Assembly (NCBI GenBank): GCA_013002625.1
Contig: JABDJE010000341.1
Span: 1 to 9,767, forward strand
Direction of reading: 5' to 3'
DNA: 9,767 nt
Origin: Saprospiraceae bacterium
GTDB lineage: Bacteria; Bacteroidota; Bacteroidia; Chitinophagales; Saprospiraceae
In this document: positions 1 to 8,260 of the stretch, in pieces
How the letters are laid out: the number at the start of each line of letters is the position of its first letter
Position numbering within the stretch: the stretch's first letter is position 1
Program-made: the position numbers and the translations under genes
The notes under the pieces: model-generated
What the model was told of the DNA's origin: nothing
Databases searched by the model: none
What the model saw: only the letters and a program-made list of their open reading frames with translations

Positions 1-2
1 GC

Positions 3-776
3 TTTAATGTTACTTTTTACCCAGAGCTCATGGCGAGTGTAGTTTCAGACAGTTATAATATATGTGAAGGACAATCGGTAACGCTTGGATCCTCTGGAGG
101 TTTATTTTATGAATGGTCAGACCCTAATGGGACTTTAAGTGGAACAGATATCCCTAATCCAACAGCAACACCCGTAACGACAACCAATTACTCCGTAACA
201 GTAAGCGATAATTGTCCAAATAATGTTGAAGTATTCGATATTGTTGTAAATGTTAACGACCCACCTGTTGCAGATGCAGGTAGAGATACTTGTGTATTAT
301 CTGGTCAGATATATGAATTAAATGCTTCTGGTGGTATAGCTTATTCCTGGGATAATCAAGATTTGATTGTAGGCTCTACATTTACAGCTAACGCCCAAGT
401 TCAACTCATCGATTCTACTACAATTTTTACAGTAACAGTAACTGATGTGAACGGATGTGCAGACACAGACCAGGTAGAGATTTGTGTTGTTGATGATCCG
501 ACCGAATTAATTGAAGAAGTTTCGGTAATGACACCTAACGGTGACGGGAAAAATGATGCGTTGATATTCAGAGGACTGGAAGCATTTCCGGAAAACAAAT
601 TGACCATATTCAACAGATGGGGTAATATAATTTATCAGACAGTTGGTTATCAGCGTGATGGATTATTGTGGGAAGGATTGCGTGATGGGGAGGAATTGCC
701 GCCGGACACCTATTATTATGTTTTAGAATTTGCTGAATTTAAAATTAAATCCAGCCTAACTATTTTAAGAGATTGA
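3..776 (+). CDS. Secreted PKD/Ig-like repeat protein with CHU_C gliding-motility C-terminal domain (5' partial)
   Basis: The frame is open from base 3 with no stop, so the gene begins upstream of the window and the ATG at 30 is internal. The visible 257 residues contain two PKD/Ig-like beta modules (about residues 18-84 and 88-163). Each has a cysteine near its start (YNICEGQSVTL, RDTCVLSG) and an NYSVTVSD- or IFTVTVTD-type final strand. The last ~85 residues match the CHU_C / gliding-motility-associated C-terminal domain (PF13585/TIGR04131): TPNGDGKND (177-185), LTIFNRWGNIIY (200-211), LWEG (222-225) and TYYYVLEF (236-243). In this family the tail is a type B signal for export by T9SS, giving a surface or secreted, often adhesin-like, product. 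The stop is 1 nt before a PorP/SprF gene, the usual partner of type B cargo. The full length and N-terminal domains are unknown. Confidence 0.9.
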   Translation, partial: FNVTFYPELMASVVSDSYNICEGQSVTLGSSGGLFYEWSDPNGTLSGTDIPNPTATPVTTTNYSVTVSDNCPNNVEVFDIVVNVNDPPVADAGRDTCVLSGQIYELNASGGIAYSWDNQDLIVGSTFTANAQVQLIDSTTIFTVTVTDVNGCADTDQVEICVVDDPTELIEEVSVMTPNGDGKNDALIFRGLEAFPENKLTIFNRWGNIIYQTVGYQRDGLLWEGLRDGEELPPDTYYYVLEFAEFKIKSSLTILRD

Positions 777-777
777 T

Positions 778-1698
778 ATGAAGCACATTAAACTACTTTT
801 CGTTGGGCTTTCTTTGATTTTTAGTATCTCCTTAGATGCACAGCAATTGCCCTATTCTTCTCCGATGCAAGAATTACATCATCTTTGGAATCCTGCATTT
901 ACTGCACCTGGGACAGATATGATAGCTTCAGCATTTTATAGAAAGCAATGGTTTGGATTTAATAATGCTCCAAATACTGCATTTGCCACTATTCAATATC
1001 CATTTGTAGATATGAATATGAGTGCTGGGGCCAGTATTATTTCTGACAAGACTGGGCCGGTATCAAAGATTGGTCTACAGCTGAATTACGCCTACAAGTT
1101 GAAAGAAATCCTTTCAAGAGATGATCAGCTTTCTGTAGGCATTACAAGCTATCTGTTCCAGTATAGTTTTAATCCAGCAGATGAAAAATTCAATGACCAG
1201 GGCGATATAATTTTATCGGGTACTCAACAAAGTGGATTTAATCCATCTGTGGGTGCTGGCTTTGCATATTTTTCAAAAACAGAAGAGTTTGACCGAGATA
1301 ATATCTTTTATTTCGGTTTAGCAACCCTTCAAAGTTTTTCGCCTGATTTGAAGTTTGATTCTGGCAGCGCAAACAGAGAACAACATATTGTTGCAAATCT
1401 GGGTGTCAAATGGATGGGTTATAGCCATTACATCGAACCTTCATTCCAAATGAATTATGTTAATCCTGAAATAATAGACTATATCTTGGGTGCTAAATAT
1501 GAAATGGAAGAGACATTCTGGGCCGGTGTAGCTTACAGCAGCGTGAATGACTATTCATTTTATGGTGGTGTTATAATGAATGATGTAGGTGATAGATATA
1601 CTTCATTACGCATTGGAGCACTGGCCAGTATCAATGGCAGTTTGGGCACAGGACCCAGTTTTGAATTCTATATTGCATATAGATCGGACAAGGATTAA
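778..1698 (+). CDS. PorP/SprF family type IX secretion system membrane protein
   Basis: This 306-residue outer-membrane beta-barrel protein belongs to the PorP/SprF family (TIGR03519). An N-terminal signal peptide (residues 1 to about 22, hydrophobic core LLFVGLSLIFSISL, ending DAQ) is followed by family landmarks: WNPAF (37-41), YRKQWFGFNNAP (54-65), SDKTGP (89-94) and alternating barrel strands to the end (FEFYIAYRSD). PorP/SprF-like proteins are needed for the secretion or surface attachment of particular T9SS type B substrates. The ATG is 1 nt after the stop of the CHU_C gene, so the pair is almost certainly co-transcribed and probably translationally coupled. This is likely one of several paralogues in the genome, dedicated to the upstream protein, rather than the core gliding gene sprF. 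That last point is inference. Confidence 0.93.
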   Translation: MKHIKLLFVGLSLIFSISLDAQQLPYSSPMQELHHLWNPAFTAPGTDMIASAFYRKQWFGFNNAPNTAFATIQYPFVDMNMSAGASIISDKTGPVSKIGLQLNYAYKLKEILSRDDQLSVGITSYLFQYSFNPADEKFNDQGDIILSGTQQSGFNPSVGAGFAYFSKTEEFDRDNIFYFGLATLQSFSPDLKFDSGSANREQHIVANLGVKWMGYSHYIEPSFQMNYVNPEIIDYILGAKYEMEETFWAGVAYSSVNDYSFYGGVIMNDVGDRYTSLRIGALASINGSLGTGPSFEFYIAYRSDKD

Positions 1699-1708
1699 TT
1701 CGTTGGTA

Positions 1709-1730
1709 GGATGATTACGGGCATTCATCC
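1709..1730 (+). other. Short inverted repeat in the porP-lepB gap (weak hairpin, possible terminator)
   Basis: The arms GGATGA (1709-1714) and TCATCC (1725-1730) are perfectly complementary around a 10-base loop. The hairpin starts 11 bases after the PorP stop, where a terminator would be expected. However, the stem is only 6 bp and no T-run follows, so it may be chance. Confidence 0.22.
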
Positions 1731-1783
1731 AATTGTCTATAAATCTGATCCTATTTAACGGGCTCTTAACAGTACTTCTTTAC

Positions 1784-1791
1784 TATCTTTG
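1784..1791 (+). promoter_or_regulatory. Bacteroidota-type -7 promoter element (TATCTTTG) for lepB
   Basis: TATCTTTG matches the Bacteroidota primary-sigma -7 consensus TAnnTTTG exactly and lies in the 109-bp gap before lepB. No clear TTG -33 element is found about 19 bases upstream (the area reads GGGCTCTTAAC). Transcription would be expected to start around 1797-1799, only about 10 nt before the GTG at 1808. The lepB leader would then be very short and without a Shine-Dalgarno site. Confidence 0.5.
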
Positions 1792-1807
1792 ATGCAAAAT
1801 TACACTT

Positions 1808-3412
1808 GTGGGATTATTGATATTTTTGATTGTATCTTATATACTACTTAGCATAAGCCTTTACTTGTTGTTTCCCAAAGCAGATGTGCCAGCTATGGAT
1901 GGTTTGATACCGGGAAAGAACTTTGTGCAATGGGCTAATATAATTGGAAGACCAACTTGGTGGCCAATTTTATTATTGGTACCAATTGTTAACATATTCA
2001 TTTTTGCAGGAATGGCCGTTAATATGGTCCGATCCTTCAAAAAATATAAATTCGTCCACAGTGCAGCATCAGTGATCTATGCCCCGGCTGCATTCTTTTG
2101 GTTAGCTAAAAATGATGATGCGGTTTATGATGGACCAAATTATACGAAGGAGCGTGCATACCTCAATGAATTGAAAGAAGCACACCGGTCACGTGATAAG
2201 GCCAAAGTAGAAAGATTAACAAGACGCAGTCCCTACAAGAAGTCAGGCATGAGAGAATGGACAGAATCCATTGTTTTTGCTGTATTTGCGGCGGCGTTTA
2301 TTCGTATGTTTTTTGTAGAAGCTTTCGTAATCCCAACACCATCGATGGAGGGTTCGTTAAAGGTGGGCGATTATTTATTTGTTTCAAAGGCCAGCTACGG
2401 TATTCGTACCCCGATGACGATAGCAATGATTCCATTATTACATAACAGAGTTCCTGGTCTTGGGACTGAATCATATTTGAGAAAGCCCAATCTGGGATAC
2501 TATAGATTACCCGCACTGGAAGATATAGATACAGGTAAGCCTATCGTTTTTAATTGGCCCATTGGAGACAGTATTTATCTGACCAGCCGCAGGTCTTATG
2601 GGGTAAGTCAGCCAAGAAATGATAAAAGCCTATTGGGTTATGATCGCGAACTGGCCAGACTGGTAAGAAAAAATGATGTCATAGTTAGACCCATTGACAA
2701 GCGGGATCATTATATAAAGAGATGTATCGCTATGCCCGGGGATTCTCTCCAGATTATAAATCGGGATGTTTTTGTAAACGGACAAAAACAAGAGGCACCT
2801 GAAAATATTCAATTCCTATATGATGTAAAACTCCCAGCCAGTTTCAATTCCAGGAAATTAGAGGAATGGGATATTGGCCAGACAGATACTGAGGTGCTGG
2901 GATCCCCATCCAATCCAGTCGGATATTTTATGTCGCCTGACAAAGCCGAGAAGCTAAAATCTTTAGGAGATGGAACGATTGTCCAAATAAGGCAACACAC
3001 ACCGCGTGGCAGCGCATTGTTTCCGCATGACCCAAAAAATTTCCCCGGTTGGACGATAGATAATTATGGACCTATATGGATTCCAAAAAAAGGCGAAACA
3101 ATACAAATTAACACCTCGAATATTGCTATGTACGAGCGCATAATATCAGTTTACGAGGAGAATGATCTTGAAATAAATGGCAGTTCGATTAAAATAAATG
3201 GAGAGATAACCGACTCTTATACCTTTAAGCAAAATTATTATTGGGCTATGGGAGATAACAGACACAACAGCGAAGACTCAAGAATGTGGGGTTTTGTTCC
3301 ACATGACCATATCGTGGGTAAACCATTATTTATTTGGTTTTCTACTAAAAATGCCAGAATTTCAGACGGTATTCGATTTAATCGAATGTTTAAATCTGCA
3401 GATATTGATTAG
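1808..3412 (+). CDS. lepB: Signal peptidase I
   Basis: This inner-membrane serine/lysine endopeptidase (S26 family) removes signal peptides from Sec-exported proteins. It has 534 residues, far longer than E. coli LepB (324) but usual for Bacteroidota. Residues 1-100 form a multi-helix membrane region of the kind found at the N-terminus of Bacteroidota SPases (helices near 2-22 and 51-72, with IGRPTWWPILLLVPIVN). A charged linker (114-147) and a transmembrane segment (152-171) follow. The catalytic Ser179 lies in PTPSMEGSL and the general-base Lys304 in HYIKRCIAMPGDSL; the conserved box GDNRHNSEDSR is at 482-492. The Ser-Lys distance (125 residues) and the insertion between Lys and the last box reflect the long Bacteroidota form. 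The start is GTG: an in-frame TGA at 1790-1792 limits extension, there is no ATG nearby, and starting here keeps the first helix intact. The stop overlaps the next gene. Confidence 0.95.
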   Translation: MGLLIFLIVSYILLSISLYLLFPKADVPAMDGLIPGKNFVQWANIIGRPTWWPILLLVPIVNIFIFAGMAVNMVRSFKKYKFVHSAASVIYAPAAFFWLAKNDDAVYDGPNYTKERAYLNELKEAHRSRDKAKVERLTRRSPYKKSGMREWTESIVFAVFAAAFIRMFFVEAFVIPTPSMEGSLKVGDYLFVSKASYGIRTPMTIAMIPLLHNRVPGLGTESYLRKPNLGYYRLPALEDIDTGKPIVFNWPIGDSIYLTSRRSYGVSQPRNDKSLLGYDRELARLVRKNDVIVRPIDKRDHYIKRCIAMPGDSLQIINRDVFVNGQKQEAPENIQFLYDVKLPASFNSRKLEEWDIGQTDTEVLGSPSNPVGYFMSPDKAEKLKSLGDGTIVQIRQHTPRGSALFPHDPKNFPGWTIDNYGPIWIPKKGETIQINTSNIAMYERIISVYEENDLEINGSSIKINGEITDSYTFKQNYYWAMGDNRHNSEDSRMWGFVPHDHIVGKPLFIWFSTKNARISDGIRFNRMFKSADID

Positions 3413-4286
3413 AATTTCTATTATAGCTTGCTTTATCGTTTTTATGGCTGCTGACCTTGTGGGTCAATTACCATCAACAGATATCTACCATTTTACAATA
3501 GTACGAGGCAACAACGGAATACAACTTGACAATCCACAATATTTGACTGGTTTTAATGAGGATGGCTATAATAATCAGCCATTATTCTTTGATGATGATG
3601 TAGTCTATTTTACAACGGACTATTATGATTCATTGCAAACAGAAATTGCAAAATTTGATCTAGGCAAAACCGAGCTTACCCGAATTACAACTACCCAGGA
3701 ATCTGAGTATTCGCCAACACCAATTCCCAATTCCTCTGATTTCAGTTGTGTAAGGGTTGAGTTAAATAATATACAGACATTGACATCTTATCCATTGGAT
3801 GGCATGGGTGTGCCGGAAAGATATTTAACCAATATTAAAAATGTAGGGTATCATTGTTGGTTAAATGCTAATGACTTAGCCCTTTTTCTTGTCAAGGCAC
3901 CAGAGCATCAACTGGCTATTTGTGAGATTGATTCTGAAAAACGAAAGATTATACTCGATAAAATTGGCAGATGCCTCATCAAAACAGCACAAGGTGAATT
4001 AATGTTTGTGCATAAACTGCAAGATGAAAACTGGTATATCAAAAGTTATAATCTTGAAACATCACAAAGTTCTATTGTATGTCAAACCCCTAATGGTTCT
4101 GAAGACTTTGCCTTATTGCCAGCCGGATCTCTTCTTATGGGGCAAGGAAGTAAATTAATGCGCTACAATCCGGGATATTCGACAGATTGGGAGCTTGTTC
4201 AGGACTTAGGAGCTATAAATATCAACTCAATTTCAAGAATTACTATTCGAAATAACAGGCTTGTCCTTGTCAATCAAAAGACTTAA
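3405..4286 (+). CDS. Secreted TolB/WD40-like beta-propeller protein of unknown function
   Basis: I favour a TTG start at 3405, overlapping the lepB stop by 8 nt. It gives a compact signal peptide: a short basic N-region MIRIS, the hydrophobic core IIACFIVFMAADL, then VGQ, with likely cleavage around residues 20-21. The mature protein has about 272 residues. ATG codons at 3294 and 3351 also lie in this frame but put 24 or more non-signal-like residues before the hydrophobic core; the ATG at 3444 would destroy it. The mature part resembles TolB-like/PD40 propellers: NNQPLFF (56-62), VVYFTTDYYDSLQTEIAKFD (66-85), then TRITTTQESEYSPTPIP (92-108) and SCVRVE (114-119). In Bacteroidota homologues this reads as a blade plus an ESEYSPTP-type signature. 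There are no catalytic residues and no sorting tail. It is probably periplasmic. Coupling to lepB is implied by the overlap, but no functional link is known to me. Confidence 0.75.
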   Translation: MIRISIIACFIVFMAADLVGQLPSTDIYHFTIVRGNNGIQLDNPQYLTGFNEDGYNNQPLFFDDDVVYFTTDYYDSLQTEIAKFDLGKTELTRITTTQESEYSPTPIPNSSDFSCVRVELNNIQTLTSYPLDGMGVPERYLTNIKNVGYHCWLNANDLALFLVKAPEHQLAICEIDSEKRKIILDKIGRCLIKTAQGELMFVHKLQDENWYIKSYNLETSQSSIVCQTPNGSEDFALLPAGSLLMGQGSKLMRYNPGYSTDWELVQDLGAININSISRITIRNNRLVLVNQKT

Positions 4287-4348
4287 TCCATAATCGGGCT
4301 TGTTTGACAACCATTCTTGTTTTAATTTCACTTAGTATAGATATATTA

Positions 4349-4369
4349 TAATTTTACATAATATCTTAC
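4349..4369 (+). promoter_or_regulatory. AT-rich candidate promoter region for the S8 peptidase gene
   Basis: The 94-bp gap before the peptidase gene becomes very AT-rich in its second half. It holds two imperfect matches to TAnnTTTG: TAATTTTA (4349-4356) and TATCTTAC (4362-4369). Neither has a well-placed TTG at -33. The gap and change of theme support a separate promoter, but the exact element is not resolved. Confidence 0.25.
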
Positions 4370-4380
4370 AGCACATATAA

Positions 4381-5976
4381 ATGAGATCTATTCTGGTCAT
4401 ACTTCTACTCTGCTATAATTTAATAGTGGGTGCTCAATATTCCAATTCGTATGTTGCTCATGAATGGGTAGTGCAATTTGACAGAAGTATAAATTTCTCA
4501 AAACAAAGTACAGCCTTAGATATTGAACGAATTTCAGCGAATCAAAATATTTATTTGGTGACATTCGACACAGCAGTAGATGAGAAGCAATTGGTGTCCT
4601 CGATTGCTTATCTACCTAAAGCGCTCTATGTATTTCCTAATCTCGATGTCGAGAAAAGGAGCATCATTCCAAATGATCCCTTGTATAATGAACAATGGAA
4701 CCTGGAGATGATTAGTCTGCCGCAATTATGGGAAGAAACACAAGGCGGGGTGACACCGTCAGGAGAGGAAATAGTTATTGCCGTATTGGATGATGGAATT
4801 GATATCAATCATGAAGACCTCAGGAATAATATTTGGATCAATAAGGAGGAAATTCCGGATGATAATCTTGACAACGATGGCAACGGGTATATCGACGATT
4901 ATTTCGGGGTCAATATTCAAGAAGGACGTGACGAGCATCCGATCTTAGATCATGGTACAAATGTAGCTGGAATCATCGGCGCAGAAGGTGATAATGAGCT
5001 TGGAATAACTGGGATAAATTGGAACTGCAAGATCATGGTATTAAGCGGTGTAACAAATGTGGCTGAGATCATAGCCGGCTTTGATTATGTATATAACATG
5101 AAACAAAAGTACCTTGACTCCAATGGTGCAGAAGGCGCTAATGTTGTTGTCACTAATTTTTCTGCAGGCATAAGACGCGTTTTTCCTGTGGATTTTCCCG
5201 GGTGGTGCTCCATGTATAATTTATTGGGAAGTGTGGGGATATTATCTGTGGGCGCAACGGCCAATGAGGATTTTAATATTGATATTGAAGGAGATATGCC
5301 CAGTTTGTGCAGTTCTGAGTTCCTTATCGTAGCTACAAATTCAAATATAAATGATGAGTTGGTACGCGATGTGGCAACGAGTGCTATCCATGTTGATATG
5401 GCCTCGCCAGGTGACAGAATACGAAGTCTAGATATCAACAATGAATACGGTATTATTTCAGGCACTTCAGCGTCAACACCTCATATTGCAGGTGCTGTTG
5501 CCCTGATGTATTCGGTTGAATGTGAAGCTATTCTAGATCAAATTGCCAATAATCCTGCAGCTGCTGCCCTAACAATAAAAGAAGCGCTTATGTCGGGTGT
5601 CGATAAAAGCACAACCTACTTTAATACAGTATCAGGAGGTCGTCTAAATGTTTATAATGCATTACTTGAATTACAGCCGATTTGCGGTTTGGCAAACGTT
5701 GGTGCGCTTGAAGTTCGATCTGTAGAGTCTAAAAATAACAGCGGTACGTCTCTGGACCTGGTGGTTGAATATGTTACAGATAAGCTTTCCGATCATGAAA
5801 TTTTCATTTCCAACGCATTGGGGCAGTTAATTTATAAACAAGCGTTTAACCCCAGTGTTTTTGAAGAAAGAGTTGTGCGGTTAGATAACCTTTCATTGCC
5901 AACAGGCATTTACTTTATTTCAATTTCAAATGGTGAAAGGGTTGCTAGTAAATCACACTTTGTCATTTCAATCTAA
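4381..5976 (+). CDS. Secreted S8 (subtilisin-like) serine peptidase with type A T9SS sorting domain
   Basis: This 531-residue exported protease has a signal peptide (1-19, core ILVILLLCYNLIVGA, ending AQ). A propeptide-like region (about 20-98) precedes NDPLYNEQWNLEMI, the usual lead-in to the mature domain in this family. The peptidase domain spans about 110-430, with catalytic Asp137 (VLDDGID), His191 (DHGTNVAG) and Ser363 (GTSASTPHIAGAVALM), plus the probable oxyanion Asn259 (VTNFSAG). The acidic stretch DNLDNDGNGYIDDYFGVN (161-178) is typical of Bacteroidota S8 enzymes and may bind calcium. The final ~85 residues form a Por secretion-system type A sorting domain (TIGR04183-like): ISNALGQLIY (476-485), LPTGIYFISI (506-515), SHFVISI at the end. 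The protein should pass Sec, then T9SS, where the sorting domain is normally cleaved. All catalytic residues are present, so it is expected to be active. Its last 9 nt overlap the convergent trmN6 gene. Confidence 0.95.
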   Translation: MRSILVILLLCYNLIVGAQYSNSYVAHEWVVQFDRSINFSKQSTALDIERISANQNIYLVTFDTAVDEKQLVSSIAYLPKALYVFPNLDVEKRSIIPNDPLYNEQWNLEMISLPQLWEETQGGVTPSGEEIVIAVLDDGIDINHEDLRNNIWINKEEIPDDNLDNDGNGYIDDYFGVNIQEGRDEHPILDHGTNVAGIIGAEGDNELGITGINWNCKIMVLSGVTNVAEIIAGFDYVYNMKQKYLDSNGAEGANVVVTNFSAGIRRVFPVDFPGWCSMYNLLGSVGILSVGATANEDFNIDIEGDMPSLCSSEFLIVATNSNINDELVRDVATSAIHVDMASPGDRIRSLDINNEYGIISGTSASTPHIAGAVALMYSVECEAILDQIANNPAAAALTIKEALMSGVDKSTTYFNTVSGGRLNVYNALLELQPICGLANVGALEVRSVESKNNSGTSLDLVVEYVTDKLSDHEIFISNALGQLIYKQAFNPSVFEERVVRLDNLSLPTGIYFISISNGERVASKSHFVISI

Positions 5977-6696
5977 ATAGTAGTTTTTACAAGTATTTAG
6001 ATAGTCTAACGAAAAATCTTTTCCATTAGCTGCTCTGATACTCATTGAAGATTCTTCAATTTCAATATTCCCATCATGGTTTGTAAACTCAATCAGATAT
6101 CGAATAAATTTCCCACCTTCTTTTCCTCTAATCTGACAAATTCTCTTAGGCTTAAAATGATTTATTTTGGCATAATCAAGATGATTCTGATGGTCCGTTG
6201 CAGGATAAATTAAGGCCACGGTACAATCATAATTAGCGTCCTGAGCTATATATTCCCATAGTTGCTGTATGCTCAATCCTTCGTTATGTTTTGCACGTGC
6301 CTTTCTGGAATTTGATGGCGGTTGATGCGTTGAATAGAATGGCGGATTAGAAATTATATAATCATAAAGTTGATCGGGCCTGAATTCTGCAAGTCCGGTG
6401 TGGTAACAATTAACACGTTCCTGCAATGCATTAATTCTTACATTGGTTAGGGTCTCTTCGTAGCTGAGTTTGTCAATATCAATTGCATCAATGATGATGC
6501 TCTTGTTTTGTAGAGCTTTGATTACAGTAATGACACCAGTTCCGCTTCCAATATCGAGAAGTGCGCTTTTTGATTTTGGTAATGACGACCAAGCTGCGAG
6601 TAAAACACCATCGGTATTTATTTTAAAGCTTGCATACTTATTGCCTAGTTTAAAGCCTTTAAAATAAAAGTAATCGGATTCCTTATACGATAGCAT
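5968..6696 (-). CDS. trmN6: tRNA1(Val) (adenine(37)-N6)-methyltransferase
   Basis: This 242-residue cytoplasmic SAM-dependent methyltransferase is of the TrmN6/YfiC family (COG4123), which forms m6A at position 37 of tRNA1(Val), next to the anticodon. The sequence shows the N-terminal family motif FKINTDGVLLAAW (24-36), SAM-binding motif I LLDIGSGTG (46-54), an acidic loop after strand 2 (DAIDID, 70-75) and the adenine-N6 catalytic motif NPPF within YIISNPPFY (113-121). The length matches the family. It is most probably the tRNA enzyme; other small N6-adenine methyltransferases share the NPPF/Y motif but not the TDGVLL N-terminus. The ATG at 6696 is 16 bp after the stop of the DUF5689 gene, so the gene is likely read on the same transcript. 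Its 3' end overlaps the S8 peptidase gene tail-to-tail by 9 nt. Confidence 0.92.
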   Translation of the reverse strand: MLSYKESDYFYFKGFKLGNKYASFKINTDGVLLAAWSSLPKSKSALLDIGSGTGVITVIKALQNKSIIIDAIDIDKLSYEETLTNVRINALQERVNCYHTGLAEFRPDQLYDYIISNPPFYSTHQPPSNSRKARAKHNEGLSIQQLWEYIAQDANYDCTVALIYPATDHQNHLDYAKINHFKPKRICQIRGKEGGKFIRYLIEFTNHDGNIEIEESSMSIRAANGKDFSLDYLNTCKNYYLD

Positions 6697-6712
6697 TGTT
6701 GAATTAAATATA

Positions 6713-8260
6713 CTACTCTACCCTCACGTCATCAATCCTGACCTTGGTTGTATTGGCTGCAGCAGTACCTTCATATTTGAATGCAACATGGACTTCAGCA
6801 CCAAATCCTGTTAAATTAATAACACCTGAACCCACCCAGTTAAAGTTGCCGTCAGACTCTTTTGCAAGTGTTGCTGGTAATGGCATCCAATTGGCACCAG
6901 AAACATCTCCATTAAAATCATTGGCTACCCAAACAGATAGACCATCGTGCTCAAAAAAGGCTATAGCTGATTTAAAACTGATCGAGGCGGTTTCACTTGT
7001 GACAATTGTCGGTGTAACCAGCCAATTCTCCGTCTCTGGATTACTGTCCTGGAAAGCTTCTGTCTCAGCGAAGCCGTTGTTATCAAAAGATCGTTTGATC
7101 CAGATGCGATCGCCCTTTGTAGCAACATTAGTCCAGCCAGGTAAGAATATATTGTCGAAGTCATTAAGTCCTTCAAATTCTTCGTAGAAGGCGCCTCCAC
7201 CTCCTGTTTGACCACATCGGTTGTTGTTCATATTGACATCGCTAACATCTCTAAGGTACATTTGTAGGGTGCCTGAGAATATTTGCAATACGCCCGTTAA
7301 AGAACCATTTCCTGTAGGTGTAATATTGCCAGCGAAATCAGCAAAACCACTTGTTCTCAACACAATAGTATTTCCATCACAATCCTCCAGGGTGTGATTG
7401 ACACTGAATTGATTTTCAGTATCTGCATAGGTCATACTCGCTGAACTTGGAGCAAACTGAATATCATTTAATTGAACCAGGGTGTTCAGGTCAGAAAGGC
7501 TTATGTTGTCAATTGTTTTTACAACAGGCGTGATTTCACCAAAATTACTGCTCCTTAAAATGATATTGCCTACCTGAGAGCTTGGAATGCGTTTTACACT
7601 TGAAGTTGAGTTTGTATAGCATAATTGGGGTAATCCATTATAATCAGAAATACACAACTCTCTTAATGCAACATAGACTTCCTGTCCCGGTGGATAATTT
7701 TCATAAAGGTCAAATTCATCAACAAGAATAGCAATTCCGCCGGTAGCATCCTGTACAACCAAGCTCTTGAAGAAGTTGCCAGCTTCATCACTCGATGTTA
7801 CTGTAGCTTGCAGAAATTTATCATCGAGGGGCGTTTCCACGCCTGGAACATAGCTTTGAAACATTTCGGCTACTGTAATAATATCTTCTTCATTTATCGT
7901 TACTGAATTAGGATCACACCTTTCAGCGTCAAATTGCACTTCTTCTACATCCCTTAATAATAATTGTTTGTCACTCCCAAATACACCATAAATCGCAATC
8001 AGAGAACCATTGCCTTCCGGCACAAGCCTGGTTGCGAAATCTGAAAACCCACTAGATCTTAGTAATACATTGTTCCCACTACAGTCTTCCAATGTGTGAT
8101 TAATTGATAATAAGTTTTCAGCGTCCGCAAAAGTTTCACCCAGTGCATTATTGGCGAATTGTATGTTTTCAAGCTTGATCAAAGTATTCAATCTATCAGG
8201 TGTCAATTGATCAAGGGTAATGAGTTCCGGCTCTACATCGTTACCTGTTGTTCCACCCAA
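6713..8260 (-). CDS. 3' fragment of the DUF5689 lipoprotein (rest of module 1, module 2, jelly-roll domain)
   Basis: This frame is open from 8395 downwards. The first possible initiation codon of a conventional type is a TTG at 8258-8260, in the middle of module 1, and the first ATG comes only inside module 2. There is no signal peptide or ribosome-binding context. Family-like sequence (LSELWISDFNGLPQ) is already present upstream of that TTG, which shows this is the continuation of the broken gene and not an independent one. It carries nearly all of the adhesin-like and module 2 sequence. Confidence 0.6.
   Translation of the reverse strand: MGGTTGNDVEPELITLDQLTPDRLNTLIKLENIQFANNALGETFADAENLLSINHTLEDCSGNNVLLRSSGFSDFATRLVPEGNGSLIAIYGVFGSDKQLLLRDVEEVQFDAERCDPNSVTINEEDIITVAEMFQSYVPGVETPLDDKFLQATVTSSDEAGNFFKSLVVQDATGGIAILVDEFDLYENYPPGQEVYVALRELCISDYNGLPQLCYTNSTSSVKRIPSSQVGNIILRSSNFGEITPVVKTIDNISLSDLNTLVQLNDIQFAPSSASMTYADTENQFSVNHTLEDCDGNTIVLRTSGFADFAGNITPTGNGSLTGVLQIFSGTLQMYLRDVSDVNMNNNRCGQTGGGGAFYEEFEGLNDFDNIFLPGWTNVATKGDRIWIKRSFDNNGFAETEAFQDSNPETENWLVTPTIVTSETASISFKSAIAFFEHDGLSVWVANDFNGDVSGANWMPLPATLAKESDGNFNWVGSGVINLTGFGAEVHVAFKYEGTAAANTTKVRIDDVRVE
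7214..7879 (-). repeat. DUF5689 module 2 of the tandem protein repeat
   Basis: This second copy has the same motif order as module 1: GNFFKSLVVQDATGGI, ISDYNGLPQ, IPSSQVGNIIL, NHTLEDCDGN, RTSGFADF, GNGSL, MYLRDV and a closing NRC. It is intact and serves as the internal template that locates the missing base in module 1. Confidence 0.78.

Noticed and set aside
1709..1730. Strong intrinsic terminator after the PorP gene
   Set aside because: The inverted repeat is only 6 bp with a 10-base loop and no following T-run, so it was kept only as a low-confidence hairpin.
5140..5300. S8 peptidase as catalytically dead because the usual AAGN-type segment after the His motif is not obvious
   Set aside because: Asp137, His191, Ser363 and a suitable Asn259 are all present; the unusual middle region looks like a subfamily feature rather than damage.
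5085..5465. 126-codon minus-strand open frame inside the S8 peptidase gene
   Set aside because: It lies opposite the conserved catalytic domain and shows no recognisable protein features.
6744..7187. 147-codon plus-strand open frame antisense to the DUF5689 gene
   Set aside because: The opposite strand encodes a recognisable jelly-roll domain; the antisense reading has no signal, motif or start context and looks like a shadow frame.
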